From Paenibacillaceae bacterium (GTDB taxonomy: Bacteria; Bacillota; Bacilli; Paenibacillales; Paenibacillaceae), in the NCBI GenBank assembly GCA_004134985.1, contig REGQ01000012.1, positions 1-64,000 of the forward strand: 64,000 nt of DNA, written 5' to 3'. The position numbers and the translations under genes are program-made. The notes beneath the pieces were generated by a model. The model made no database searches, had not been told where the DNA came from, and saw only the letters and a program-made list of their open reading frames with translations. Position 1 is the first letter of the stretch. Each line of letters opens with the position of its first letter. This document shows, in pieces, positions 1 to 9,400 of this stretch.

Positions 1-77
1 GAGCCTCTTTTATTTGTAAAATTATCCTTCCCTCTCTTTTCCTATTCTTCCATGTTAGTTTCTTTGCAAGATTTGTG

Positions 78-235
78 CTCAAATGCCGCTTTTTTAACTC
101 TAACGCTTGCCACAGCGCTTATTCACCCTTTGGACGGCTAAAATCATGCGATTTTCTATAAATAAGGTGTCTCAGTTTCCTTACAATATCTATGGGGTTG
201 AATTTCCCTAAATAGTGCCCCTCATCAGCGTTAGA
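78..235 (+). repeat. Dispersed 158-bp repeat, copy 1
   Basis: This non-coding stretch matches, in inverted orientation and over the same length, the segment 16823-16980. Shared blocks include CTCAAATGCC, CTCTAACGC, CCACAGCGCTTATTC, TTTTCTATAAATAAGGTG and CTCAGTTTCCT, ending in CATCAGCGTTAGA. A shorter related block lies at 42852-42882. No open frame or transposase is attached, so it looks like an intergenic repeat family rather than a gene. Confidence 0.85.
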
Positions 236-243
236 ATTCGACT

Positions 244-307
244 TGCACGCGCTGCCTTCGCGGTTAAAGCCCTACTCGCACGCGCTGCCGCGGTTAAAGC
301 CCCACTC
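244..307 (+). repeat. Tandem duplication of a 30-34 bp unit
   Basis: Two adjacent copies of a unit that reads GCACGCGCTGCC, GCGGTTAAAGCC and ACTC, the first with a four-base TTCG insertion, lie just after the dispersed repeat. A third, degenerate start of the unit follows to about 320. The rest of 308-447 is non-coding and holds a small CCCCAG...CTGGGG hairpin; I see no gene there. Confidence 0.6.
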
Positions 308-448
308 GCGCACGGTGCTTTCGCTGCATGACGGTGGTCGGTCGACCACTTGTTTCCCTCGGCCCAACCCCAGTGGAAACCTGGGGAGACGGAAGAAGTT
401 GTGGAGCGCCGGAGTGTAAATTTGAACGACTCCAAATCGCTGTAAAAT

Positions 449-488
449 AAAAAGCGGCCAGCCCGGGAGATCGGGTTGGCCGCTTTTT
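449..488 (-). terminator. Intrinsic terminator of nrdGD
   Basis: The arms 449-465 and 472-488 form a roughly 16-bp GC-rich stem around a six-base loop, flanked by A/T runs on both sides, so it can work in both directions. It sits ten bases past the nrdD stop codon. Confidence 0.85.
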
Positions 489-497
489 CGTGTCTGT

Positions 498-2426
498 CTA
501 CTGCAATTCATTATCCGTAATCCGCTTCCTCGTGTTCCAGTCAAAGCGCCGCGCCTTGCTCCAAAAATTGAATTCCCCGGAATAATAGCCGTCTTGATTG
601 ACAGCTAACTTGGAGCGGGCAATCATTTTTACATAGCCGATCACTCGGCTGTACGTAGCAATATCATCACTGCCACAGACGGGGCAAATCGCGGCGTGTT
701 TCCCGTCGGTTGCCAGCAGTTGCTGATGGCAGGCAAGGCAGCTTGCCAATGTCGGTGTTAAGGTCAAATATTGGATCGGCTTGTCGAAAATTTTGCGCAA
801 ATACGTTGCCAATAGGGCGGGGGATACCTTGCTTTCCAGGAAATGATGCAAAATGCTGCCCGAGGTAGCGTAGGTCTGAAATTCGGCGCTGTTTTCCACT
901 TGGCGTGTGAAATCCTCTTCACTGAACGGCAGCATGCAGCCAGATGTCAGATAGACATTATCATCGACACCTTGGACAAAGATTTCACGGCCATGTTGCT
1001 TCGCCCACTTCAAATCATGACGGGCAAGTTTGATAGAGGCATTTTCCCCTGGCGCGTATTCGATCCCGCAAGCGACATGGTCGCGTATGATGAATTCATT
1101 AATTTTGCCGCTCATATGCTGCATGATTCGATGGGCAAGCTGCTGGCCTTCGGCATTGTTCATTCCCCCTTCAAAGCCACTGTTAATCAGTCCCTCATGC
1201 ATCCCGGCCACCCCAAATACATTGAAATAATGGGACAAGTCGTGATTTAAAGCGAAAAAAGTGGGGTAGAGTTCCTTATTCTGCTCAATCCACTGCCGTT
1301 TGGCCTGATGTCCTTCCTGCATCACTTCAAGGCGTTCGTCCAACACATGCAGCAGCTTCGACTCATCATGCCCATGCTCCATTAACAGACGATTCATGTT
1401 CACATTCAACACCTGTACCGCGCCGGTCGAACCAGTTGAGCTGCCGAAAATTCCGCTGCCTACTCTGGACAATACGGTTAAGTCAATTTGCAATCGACAA
1501 CACAAGCTGCGGCTGACTTCCGGATCACGAGGTTTAATATACGGATTAAGCTGGCGGTAATGCTCGCTCAAGAACGGTGCAGTGCGGAAGTTTTCAAAGT
1601 AGACGCCGCCCCAATGGTACATGCCATCCAGCAATTCATGAAACAGCGGGTAGTCATAGTTAAATGTATCATCAATTGGCACCGTAATTAGCGGGAAAGT
1701 AAAAGGGATGCCAGTTCCTGTCCCTTGTTTCATGACATCAATAATCGCCTGATTAATCCGGTCAAAATAAGCGGCAGGAATGTCCCGATACCGGTAGGCT
1801 TGCGGCTCGCCGCCAATGATCACCCAATCGTCCTTGATTTCTTCGGATGGTTTGCCGAATTCAAGCGTGATGTTCGTGAAAGCGGATTGGGAGCCGCCTC
1901 TGAGCGGCATATTCATCTCCCAGATAAGACTTTGAAACGACTGCTTCAGATCATCAGCGGAAAATAGCCGTCCCTGGCAGGTCTCCTCCTTGTAAAGATA
2001 GGAAGCGGATATGGTCGTCATCTGTGCTAACATAACTGCTCCAGATACCTGCTGAGACAAAAGCACAATCATATTGCTGAAATGCCTGAGCAACGTATCA
2101 AGCTTATGGGTTGCTTTCGATGCGATCATATTTTTGGCGAGCGTAGGAATGCCGTTGGTTGCGATATCTTTGCAGGAGACGCTCATGCAGTATGGACTTA
2201 ATTGTTTGTCATGAATGTAAATGGCGCCATCCCGATATAGCTCAGTCAGTCTGGCGGGTAAAATGTGCTGCATCAGATAATTTTCCTCGGCCATATTAGT
2301 CAAATTATGACGAAGCAGCGGCAGTGAATAGACGAAATTGCTGTTTTCTCTTTTCAAGTAATCGGCTTGGATCGTCTCATCAGTGGATGTGAAGGTATGA
2401 ATCATTTGTTCCGTATTGCGAAACAT
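498..2426 (-). CDS. nrdD: Anaerobic (class III) ribonucleoside-triphosphate reductase
   Basis: Catalytic subunit that reduces ribonucleotides to deoxyribonucleotides without oxygen, using a glycyl radical installed by NrdG. The C-terminal RVIGY segment places the radical on Gly597. A four-cysteine zinc site is visible as CLAC (Cys563/566) and CPVC (Cys581/584), and the Cys-Cys pair at 309/310 (SLCCRLQ) lies where the thiyl-forming cysteine is expected. The start at 2426 is chosen for its AGGAGG-type site; the open frame extends 16 codons further without one. At 642 residues the protein begins directly with the catalytic domain: the roughly 90-residue ATP-cone that senses dATP in many family members is absent. 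It lies 54 bp downstream of nrdG in one unit. Confidence 0.95.
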   Translation of the reverse strand: MFRNTEQMIHTFTSTDETIQADYLKRENSNFVYSLPLLRHNLTNMAEENYLMQHILPARLTELYRDGAIYIHDKQLSPYCMSVSCKDIATNGIPTLAKNMIASKATHKLDTLLRHFSNMIVLLSQQVSGAVMLAQMTTISASYLYKEETCQGRLFSADDLKQSFQSLIWEMNMPLRGGSQSAFTNITLEFGKPSEEIKDDWVIIGGEPQAYRYRDIPAAYFDRINQAIIDVMKQGTGTGIPFTFPLITVPIDDTFNYDYPLFHELLDGMYHWGGVYFENFRTAPFLSEHYRQLNPYIKPRDPEVSRSLCCRLQIDLTVLSRVGSGIFGSSTGSTGAVQVLNVNMNRLLMEHGHDESKLLHVLDERLEVMQEGHQAKRQWIEQNKELYPTFFALNHDLSHYFNVFGVAGMHEGLINSGFEGGMNNAEGQQLAHRIMQHMSGKINEFIIRDHVACGIEYAPGENASIKLARHDLKWAKQHGREIFVQGVDDNVYLTSGCMLPFSEEDFTRQVENSAEFQTYATSGSILHHFLESKVSPALLATYLRKIFDKPIQYLTLTPTLASCLACHQQLLATDGKHAAICPVCGSDDIATYSRVIGYVKMIARSKLAVNQDGYYSGEFNFWSKARRFDWNTRKRITDNELQ

Positions 2427-2480
2427 CGTTAATTCCTCCGTTCCTGTCCTGTTTCGGGATTTGCTTGGGATCACTTGGCA

Positions 2481-3143
2481 TCAGCCTGCCGGCGGATAGT
2501 AGGGGTTGAGAAAGTAAGGCACCTCGCTGTTGTGTTCGATTTTGAGCGTCTCTACATACACCCGGATTTGTTGAAAATAATCGTCGCTTAGCATAGGATA
2601 GCGCACGGTGCGGATTTGGCTTGTACGGCTGTTGTGGCGAATGACCAGCACAGCGGATTGCAGGATCCGCTGGCATAAAGCGCGGGTAGGCGGAACGCCA
2701 AGTACCAATTCGAATACGGATCTGTCCTTAATCGGATCCAGGCAGTGGAATGGCAGCTTCAGATCCAGATGAACTCCGTCAATGAGGTTATTGCTCAATA
2801 TATAATTCAGCTTGTCGGGATAAGTCCCATTGGTCAAAATAATGATTTCGCCGGTAAATAGAGCACGCAGCTGTGTAAGGAAATGAGTTACATCATCAAG
2901 CCCTGCCATCAAAAACTCGCCACCGCTCAACAGAATGGCATCGAATAGCTGGTGACACTTGGCCAGCCGGTTGATTGCTTGTTCTGCCGTCAAATAGTCC
3001 GCCGGGCGGCGGGCTATTAATTCGCTGTAATTGTGGCAGCCGCAACAGCGGAGGTTGCAGCCGTTCCATCCATGGACGAGCAAAGCGATTTTTCCAGGCA
3101 AATCGTCGAAGGTACGAGTAAAGCGCGGGTAAAAAATGAGCAT
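2481..3143 (-). CDS. nrdG: Anaerobic ribonucleotide reductase activating protein (radical SAM)
   Basis: Radical SAM enzyme that cleaves S-adenosylmethionine to place the glycyl radical on NrdD. The cluster motif C-NLR-C-CG-C is at Cys29, Cys33 and Cys36, followed by the LLSGGEF stretch typical of glycine-rich SAM-binding loops. Length (220 residues) is in the upper range of the family. The start is supported by an AGGAGG site eight bases upstream. The gene precedes nrdD, the reverse of the common nrdD-nrdG order. The promoter region upstream carries an Fnr-like box and two NrdR-like boxes (see 3203-3271). Confidence 0.93.
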   Translation of the reverse strand: MLIFYPRFTRTFDDLPGKIALLVHGWNGCNLRCCGCHNYSELIARRPADYLTAEQAINRLAKCHQLFDAILLSGGEFLMAGLDDVTHFLTQLRALFTGEIIILTNGTYPDKLNYILSNNLIDGVHLDLKLPFHCLDPIKDRSVFELVLGVPPTRALCQRILQSAVLVIRHNSRTSQIRTVRYPMLSDDYFQQIRVYVETLKIEHNSEVPYFLNPYYPPAG

Positions 3144-3202
3144 TTCGCCTCGCCTCCTGAAGAAATTGGATTTAACTTTACGAGCTTTCCCTTTCGATGG
3201 GG

Positions 3203-3271
3203 AATCAATATTTAGTGTCTTTTCAGCTATTTTAAATCAATATGTAGATTTCGTAAGTGACAGACATCACG
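3203..3271 (-). promoter_or_regulatory. nrdG-nrdD control region: Fnr-like box, -10, tandem NrdR boxes
   Basis: Read on the minus strand: an AGTGA-N6-TCACG-type dyad at 3256-3271 fits the Fnr consensus TGTGA-N6-TCACA in eight of ten positions; a TAAAAT -10 lies at 3234-3229, which puts the dyad centre 41.5 bp before the inferred start at about 3222. Two 16-bp boxes, ACACTAAATATTGATT (3218-3203) and AATCTACATATTGATT (3250-3235), match the NrdR consensus in about 13 and 11 of 16 positions and are spaced exactly 32 bp, three helical turns. This suggests anaerobic activation plus NrdR repression. Family knowledge supplies the consensus sequences; the assignment is inference. Confidence 0.7.
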
Positions 3272-3329
3272 AAAGGGGAGGTTTTTTATAGTAATTTCTT
3301 CTTTGAGGGGGAGCGATATTCTGATCCGC

Positions 3330-3434
3330 TGTATACCCTAACTCCGCTATGCTCATTGAGACAAGAAAGGACAGTAATTGGAGGCCCAGCGCCGACTGGA
3401 CGCAGAACCAATGAAAGCTGAGATAAGGTATACA
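3330..3434. repeat. Inverted-repeat-bounded element 1 (105 bp)
   Basis: The left end (3330-3348) begins TGTATACCCTAACTCCGCT and the right end (3416-3434) is its imperfect inverse, matching at about 15 of 19 positions. The same pair of ends, in opposite orientation, bounds 48559-48674, and a solo end is at 40236-40254. No coding capacity is evident. Confidence 0.6.
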
Positions 3435-3539
3435 AGGAAAAAGGAGCCATAACCTGCAAAGGCATGCATAGATGCGAAAGGGTGCGCAAAGGAGTGTAAG
3501 GATGTACAGAGAAATGCAAGGGGGCCACAGCCCTGCAAC

Positions 3540-3676
3540 GATGCACAAAGCCATGCATGGAGTTAAAAGCTTTGCAAGGATGCACAAAGGAAATGAATGG
3601 GTTCAAAGCTTTGCGAGGATGCACAAAGCCATGAATGGGTTCAAAGCTTTGCAAGGATGCACAAAGCCATGCATGA
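3540..3676 (+). repeat. Tandem array of a 38-39 bp unit
   Basis: GATGCACAAA recurs at 3540, 3579, 3618 and 3656, each followed by a CATGnATGG block and then AAAGCTTTGC, giving about 3.5 units. More degraded units extend back to about 3460. Units abut without spacers, so this is not a CRISPR. Open frames across it on both strands lack ribosome binding sites. Confidence 0.75.
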
Positions 3677-3683
3677 GCAATAG

Positions 3684-3708
3684 AAAAAGCCCGGCATAAA
3701 TGCCGGGC
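3684..3708 (-). terminator. Terminator of the NlpC/P60 gene
   Basis: Perfect eight-base arms GCCCGGCA (3689-3696) and TGCCGGGC (3701-3708) around a four-base loop are followed on the minus strand by five Ts (3688-3684). Confidence 0.85.
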
Positions 3709-3767
3709 GCCAGAGGCGGGCAGCTGCTTGTCCTTCACTGCCCCGTAAAATTTCGTTGTTTGCTGGA

Positions 3768-4277
3768 CTAGAGTACACGACGCGCTGTCACGTAGGTTCT
3801 GTCCCAGGTGCTTCCTTTAAAATTGGAGATCGTAACACCAATGCCTGGGCGGTAAGTGTGCAGCAGCTTGCCGCCGCCAATATAAATGCTCACATGATTG
3901 ATTACACCGTCCCGGTTGGTGTCTGAGAATACGAGATCGCCGGTTTTCAGATTGCTTTTGGAAACATAACGTCCCGCCTTGGCTTGCTGTTTTGATGAGC
4001 GCGGCAGATTGATGCCGTTTAATCTATAAACATACTGGGTCAAGGATGAGCAGTCAAATGAAGAAGTGTTTCCTGTTTTTGCGCCAAATTTATAATTAAC
4101 ACCTAGAAATTTTTTTCCCGTCGCAACAATCTTGTTCGCTTTCGCCGCATTTGTAGTTGCAGTAACTTCTGCAGCATGGGCTTGAGGCGCAATCAACGCG
4201 CCGCTACCGAAGACAATCGAGAAACTGAGTGCTGCTCCGACAACTACCTTGCTAAGCTGTTTAAGGTTTTGGTTCAT
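3768..4277 (-). CDS. Secreted NlpC/P60 family peptidoglycan hydrolase
   Basis: A 169-residue exported cysteine peptidase expected to cut peptide stems in peptidoglycan. Residues 1 to about 36 form a signal peptide (MNQNLKQLSK, hydrophobic core, AHA cleavage site before AEV). The rest is one NlpC/P60 domain: catalytic Cys76 in FDCSSL, the histidine of NHVSIYIGGG and a second polar residue in LLHTY. There is no SH3 or LysM domain, so targeting must be intrinsic. The start at 4277 is set by an AGGAGG site; 18 extra open codons upstream have none. It stands alone, divergent from pepA, with a strong terminator. Confidence 0.9.
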   Translation of the reverse strand: MNQNLKQLSKVVVGAALSFSIVFGSGALIAPQAHAAEVTATTNAAKANKIVATGKKFLGVNYKFGAKTGNTSSFDCSSLTQYVYRLNGINLPRSSKQQAKAGRYVSKSNLKTGDLVFSDTNRDGVINHVSIYIGGGKLLHTYRPGIGVTISNFKGSTWDRTYVTARRVL

Positions 4278-4528
4278 AACATCCTCCTGAAAATAAATAA
4301 TTGTGTCGCTTGCATGGAAATAGCATAACACAGTAAAAAATTCATTAAATTACCAATTAGTTTAAAAAGTGAGTGGTTGTCCGCTTTTTTCTGCAAGTAT
4401 GAGAATTGAATGATAATTTCCTCATCTTGGGCTTATTGACGAATCGATGTTTTTGAAGTCTGGCATGCACGCTCTATTAAGGTTAAAATAATGGGAGATT
4501 GTTGCAATTATTGAACTGGAGGTAAGCG

Positions 4529-5977
4529 ATGAAATTCATAATTGGTTTGTCAGATCAGGCACAGGTAAAAGTCATACCGGTCTTTAAAGACCGGCTGCAG
4601 ACGAGCGCAGCGCTTAGTGAGTTGACCTTGAAGGAGCACATGGGGGCAAAAGGAGCCATCACGTGGTTTTTCGGAAGAAGCGGGCAGCCGCATCTGCTGC
4701 TTGTCGGAGTTGGCGAAGAGAGCGCTTTAACGGCAGAGACGCTGCGCGCTGTCGCGGGAGCGGCAGGCAGGGCGGTTGAAACGGAGCAGCTTGCTCACGT
4801 GGCAGTTAGTATGGAAGTGTTTGAAGCCAAGGAAGCAACGTTGGCAGAAAAATCTGCGGCACTCTCCGCCATTGTGGAGGGTTGGCTGCTAGGAACTTAT
4901 GTATTCGATAAATATAAAGCAAAGAAGACAGAACGGCATGTAGAGCAGGTGAATTTCCTCACGGACAGCAGTGATGCACTGGAACAGGCTATTCGGGAGG
5001 GCGTTATTCGCGCTGAGGGAACCAAACTTGCGCGTGATCTCGGCAATGAACCGCCTAATCAGCTCTACCCTGAAAGTTTGGCCAAGCGGGTCACTGACCA
5101 TTTTTCCACCGAAAAAAACGTGCAAATTACGGTCTACCAGGGTGAGCAACTGCAGCAAAAACAGATGAATGGCATTTTGGCAGTAGGCAAAGGCAGCAGC
5201 CGCCCGCCCGCTTTAATCGAAATAAGGTATGCGGCAGATCCTTCCCAGCCTTTGATTGCCTTGGTCGGCAAAGGCATTACTTTCGACACAGGTGGTATCA
5301 GTCTTAAGTCTGGCCGGGATTTAAGCGGAATGAGGATCGATATGGGCGGGGCTGCCGCGGTGATCGGGGCAATGCATATCATCGTACAAAACAAACTGCA
5401 GGCTAATGTTGTGGCATTGATCGCCACCGCGGAAAACATGCCTGATGGTGGCGCAATGCTGCCGGGCGAGGTCATTCAATATGCGAATCAGGTCAGTGTA
5501 CAAGTGAAAAATACCGACGCCGAAGGCCGTCTGGTACTTGCTGACGCGCTGATCCATGCAACAAATCTCGGTGCGGTGAAAATTGTGGATATTGCCACGC
5601 TGACCGGCGCATGCGCGGTTTCGCTCGGCGACCGGATTGCCGGGGTATGGGGAACAGAGGATGTGGCAGAGGAACTGCGCGGCATTGGGAAATTAAATGG
5701 CGACAAAGTTTGGCCGATGCCGCTGGAAGATGATTATGAAGTTTTACTCAAAAGCCATTACGCCGATGTTTCCAATATAAGCGTAGGCCCTTATGCTGGC
5801 GCCATTACAGCTGCATTGTTCCTTCGCAAATTTGTAGGAGAATCGGTACAGTGGGCGCATGTGGACATGGCTGGTCCAATGGAGTCAGATGCGACCAAAG
5901 GGTATATTACAGCAGGGGCGACGGGGTTTGGGGCGCGATTGCTGGCTGATTTTGCCGAGCGGAGTGCACAGCAATAA
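4529..5977 (+). CDS. pepA: Leucyl aminopeptidase, M17 family
   Basis: Cytosolic two-metal aminopeptidase that removes N-terminal residues from peptides. The C-terminal catalytic domain shows the metal-binding signature NTDAEGRLVLADAL, the lysine and aspartate of VGKGITFDTGG, and the second lysine of GISLKSGRDLSGMRIDMGG. The N-terminal half (about residues 1-165) is the less conserved macrodomain-like part. Length 482 is normal for the family. The start follows a GGAGGT site by seven bases. It is monocistronic: a divergent gene lies upstream and a hairpin follows at 6027-6060. Confidence 0.95.
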   Translation: MKFIIGLSDQAQVKVIPVFKDRLQTSAALSELTLKEHMGAKGAITWFFGRSGQPHLLLVGVGEESALTAETLRAVAGAAGRAVETEQLAHVAVSMEVFEAKEATLAEKSAALSAIVEGWLLGTYVFDKYKAKKTERHVEQVNFLTDSSDALEQAIREGVIRAEGTKLARDLGNEPPNQLYPESLAKRVTDHFSTEKNVQITVYQGEQLQQKQMNGILAVGKGSSRPPALIEIRYAADPSQPLIALVGKGITFDTGGISLKSGRDLSGMRIDMGGAAAVIGAMHIIVQNKLQANVVALIATAENMPDGGAMLPGEVIQYANQVSVQVKNTDAEGRLVLADALIHATNLGAVKIVDIATLTGACAVSLGDRIAGVWGTEDVAEELRGIGKLNGDKVWPMPLEDDYEVLLKSHYADVSNISVGPYAGAITAALFLRKFVGESVQWAHVDMAGPMESDATKGYITAGATGFGARLLADFAERSAQQ

Positions 5978-6026
5978 CAGTCCGCTTGGTGAAAAGCCTT
6001 ACTACATGCCAATATAGTTGCAATAC

Positions 6027-6060
6027 AACGAGGGTCTGCATTCGCTGCAGACCCCTCGTT
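6027..6060 (+). terminator. Hairpin downstream of pepA
   Basis: Arms AACGAGGGTCTGCA (6027-6040) and TGCAGACCCCTCGTT (6046-6060) pair fully except for one bulged C. The following T-run is weak, so termination could be partial. It is the only candidate terminator for pepA. Confidence 0.7.
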
Positions 6061-6424
6061 GCGTTCAAGTACGTCTCTTAATCAATTGAGCATTTCTATT
6101 CTCCAATACCCCGGAGACTTGGGAAACACTGATGTAATTAGTCGGCTGGGCATTGCCTTTTTTGGATAGTGGGTTGTTAATTGATGTCGAATTAAATCGA
6201 ACTTTGTATATCTATTGTATAGGTTTCGTATAACTGCTGTATATGATGCCTTGTTATACTGCTAACTAGGAAGAAAACTTTGGAAATTATTCTTCCATAT
6301 TATAAAGCCTCATCAAGTTGAGGAACATTCGCTTCGTGTAAGGAGGTGTTTGACGAACGTTGATATGGGTCTGTTATACAAAATAACGAACATAAGGACT
6401 TGAAAAGGAGCAGATGAAAAAAAC
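6061..6424 (+). other. Long leader / promoter region of the SLH protein gene
   Basis: This 364-bp gap is AT-rich after 6180 and contains repeated TTGTAT (6204, 6215) and TATGAT/TATACT-like hexamers (6242, 6255), but no pair with ideal 17-bp spacing that I can defend. The ribosome binding site AAAGGAG (6404-6410) lies 14 bases before the CDS ATG. A closer ATG at 6414 opens only a ten-codon frame. Confidence 0.4.
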
Positions 6425-9400
6425 ATGCACATTGACAAAAGAATAGGTAAGAAATGGATTAAAAAGCCATTTGCAGTCATGATGTCGCTATCGTTATTGG
6501 CAGGCAGCTTTGCCGCGACAGCATCGCCAAGTACAGTAAGCGCAGATCCCTCCAATCCAGTGGTAGGACCAGGAGGTGTTTCTGACAATCTGACAGTATG
6601 GCTAAAAGCCGAAGATGCTATTCTGGAACAGGATAGCAAATTTACTGGGTGGGCGAATAAGGTCGATGGCGGGCTAGCATTTGATTTGGAGATGCCCACC
6701 AATAATGATGAAGCTAAACGGCCTGTTTATACTGAAACAGGCAGCAACTTTAACCCGACGATTAAATTTAATAATCCTACCGCATCAAATCACTATGCTG
6801 CTTCTGCCAAGTTAGTCGGAAATACTAAAATTAAAGTTCAGTCCGGGTATGCGGTCTACAAATGGCCTCAATCAGGAAACGCAGGTGCACTTGTCGGATC
6901 CACAGAGACAATCAATTATGGAGCACAATTTTTGGGTGGTGAAAGTGGCGCATTTTCCGCTGGTACAGGGGCAAACAGTGCCTGGGGAACTTTTGGTCCA
7001 CCAGTAAGAACAAAGTTTCAACTGCCTGCTTATGATATTATTGCTATAAATGATCATGTGGCTCAGGTAGATGGCAAAGCGGCTGCAATTGGTAGATCTA
7101 AAGCCTATGCACCACTAAACATCACGCCTGTTATTGGAGCGACACGGGGAAGCACCAGCAATTGGATTGGTCTAAATGCTGAAGTAGCTGAAATCATTTT
7201 ATTTGACGCATCCACTCGTGATGAAGCTCAGAGAATCGAATCGTATCTCGCTTTAAAATATGGAATTACGCTAAACGAGGGCAAAACGGATTATCTGGCC
7301 AGCGATAAATCCGAATTTTGGACAGCCCTTGCAAACACAGGCTATGGCTATCGCATTACCGGTATTGGCCGTGATGATGCGAGCGGATTGCATCAGAAGC
7401 AGTCAAAGTCGCAGGACGCAGATGCTCTGGTAACGATTGCGCTTGGAAACACGGTGCAAAATAGTTCCAACGCGTCCAATCAAGAACATATTACGTCAGA
7501 CTTGTCGTTTTTATTGTTCAGTGATGATAACGGAGCAAATGAATATAGTAATAGCAGTTTGAAGGAACCTGTTACTGATTATGCATTAGCACAGCTTGGA
7601 CGGAAATTCCGGGTAGAAAAGACAAACTGGACTGACCAAGATATCACGCTCAAACTGAATCAATCAACTCCGTTGACAGGCAAACATTATTTGTTGTCCA
7701 GCAATGACGGCACCAATTTTTCTGTTGTACGGCCACTGGATGCAAATGGCGAGGCAACTGTAAACAGCACGTTATTTAATACGGCATCCTACTTTACTTT
7801 TGCCAAAGTCGTTGCACCACCCAAGCTTGTTGACAGCAAGCTGGAGGGCAATCAGTTGACATTGACATTCGATCAGGAGCTATCAACCGAAAATCCATTT
7901 ACCGGATTTACATTTGATGGTGGAAACATTACGCCTGATAGCATCTTGGTCGATCCAACGAATCCTAAAAAGATTATTATCATGCTGCCTGAGGAACAAC
8001 TCGCTGACAAAAATGGCGTTTTGATCAGCTATGATAAGTCGTCAGGCAACCTGAAAGGGATCAACGATTCAGCAGTTGATGATTTCAGTGAACAAACAAC
8101 GGATCTATTTAAAGAACAACTCACAATTACAGCACCAGGCGCTGGAGCTGTTGTACCGTCAGTCACCTCGATCACAGGGACGGCTGAACCAGGATCTGCA
8201 ATTGTCATTAAAGATGCCGCTGGAAATCCCATTGCTGGCGAAATCAAATGGGACAATTACGGGAACTGGACATTCTCGCCGGCTACCCCATTCGATAGCG
8301 GGACATACACTGTAGAAGCAACCAAAGACAATAACAAAGCGAGTAAAAAAAGGGCTTTCACAATTGATGCGAGCAAGCCTGTACTGACGATTGATCATCC
8401 CATTAGCAATACGCTTGATAAAGATTTGATTAGCGCTCAGCCTCCGGTACTATTGTCAGGCAATGCGGAGCCGGGTGCAACCGTAGTTGTAACAATTGAC
8501 AATAATAATGTAACGGTTACTGCAGATGGTGATGGAAAGTGGGAGTATCCATTGCCTTCTGATTTCTTAGGTGGCATCATAACCATCAGCACTACGAAAG
8601 AGAATGCCGAGACCACAACACTGGAAAAAACAATTAGCTTGGTTGACAAAGACCTGTTGAAAACCGAAATAGCAACAAGCAATGGCAAGCAGCAAAGCAA
8701 GTACACAGCAGACACTTGGACAAATTTCAAAAACGCGTTGGATCATGCGAAGCTTGTTTTGCAAAATCCGTACGCATCTCAAACGCAGATTGATAACGCG
8801 AAGAAGGCTCTTGAAGAAGCTCGCGAAGCGCTTGTGGAAGACACCAGCAACGGTGGCGGCAACGGCGGCGGCAATAACGGAGGGAACGGCGGTTACGTGC
8901 ATTATCCAACAACGCCAGCCGAAAGCAAAGAGAAGCTGACGGCTGAAGTTGTGATCGGAGACAACGCTGATTCATCCAAAGTGGAAATTGAGCGTACGAA
9001 GCATGCGGATGGCCGCCTGACAGATGAAGTGATTCTGACCCGTGAGAAAGCGGATGAAATTGCCAAGAAAGCTGCAAGCAAAGGCGAGAACACGGCCCGC
9101 ATTGTCATTCCTGACGCCAAAGATGAGGTCAGTGAATTAAATGTACGTGTACCGCGGCAAGCGTGGCAAGCGCTTAAGGATAGCGGTGTTGATCTGGAGA
9201 TAGCAACTGCCAACGGATTGGTGCAAGTGCCGGGCAGCTCTCTGGAAGGATTCAATAGTGACTTCTACCTGAGACTTGTTCCAGTAAAGGATGCAAACGA
9301 GCGTCAGGCGATTGAAACGCGCGCAAAAAATGAACAAGCAGTCAAAAATGCGGCAGGGAACGGTAAAATTCAAGTTGTGGGTCGTCCTATGACGATCGAA

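Noticed and set aside
3540-3676. Possible CRISPR array
   Set aside because: The 38-39 bp units abut with no unique spacers and no cas genes are present.
3472-3699. Open frame MRKGAQRSVRMYREMQ... across the 39-bp tandem repeat
   Set aside because: It is made of the repeat itself, has no ribosome site and equal-quality frames exist on the other strand.
4278-4331. Longer N-terminus for the NlpC/P60 protein
   Set aside because: It would disrupt the signal peptide and lies upstream of a strong ribosome site that points to 4277.
6414-6446. Ten-codon frame MKKTCTLTKE before the SLH protein gene
   Set aside because: Its ribosome site is only three bases away and it overlaps the true start; I treat it as a question about the A7 tract rather than a leader peptide.
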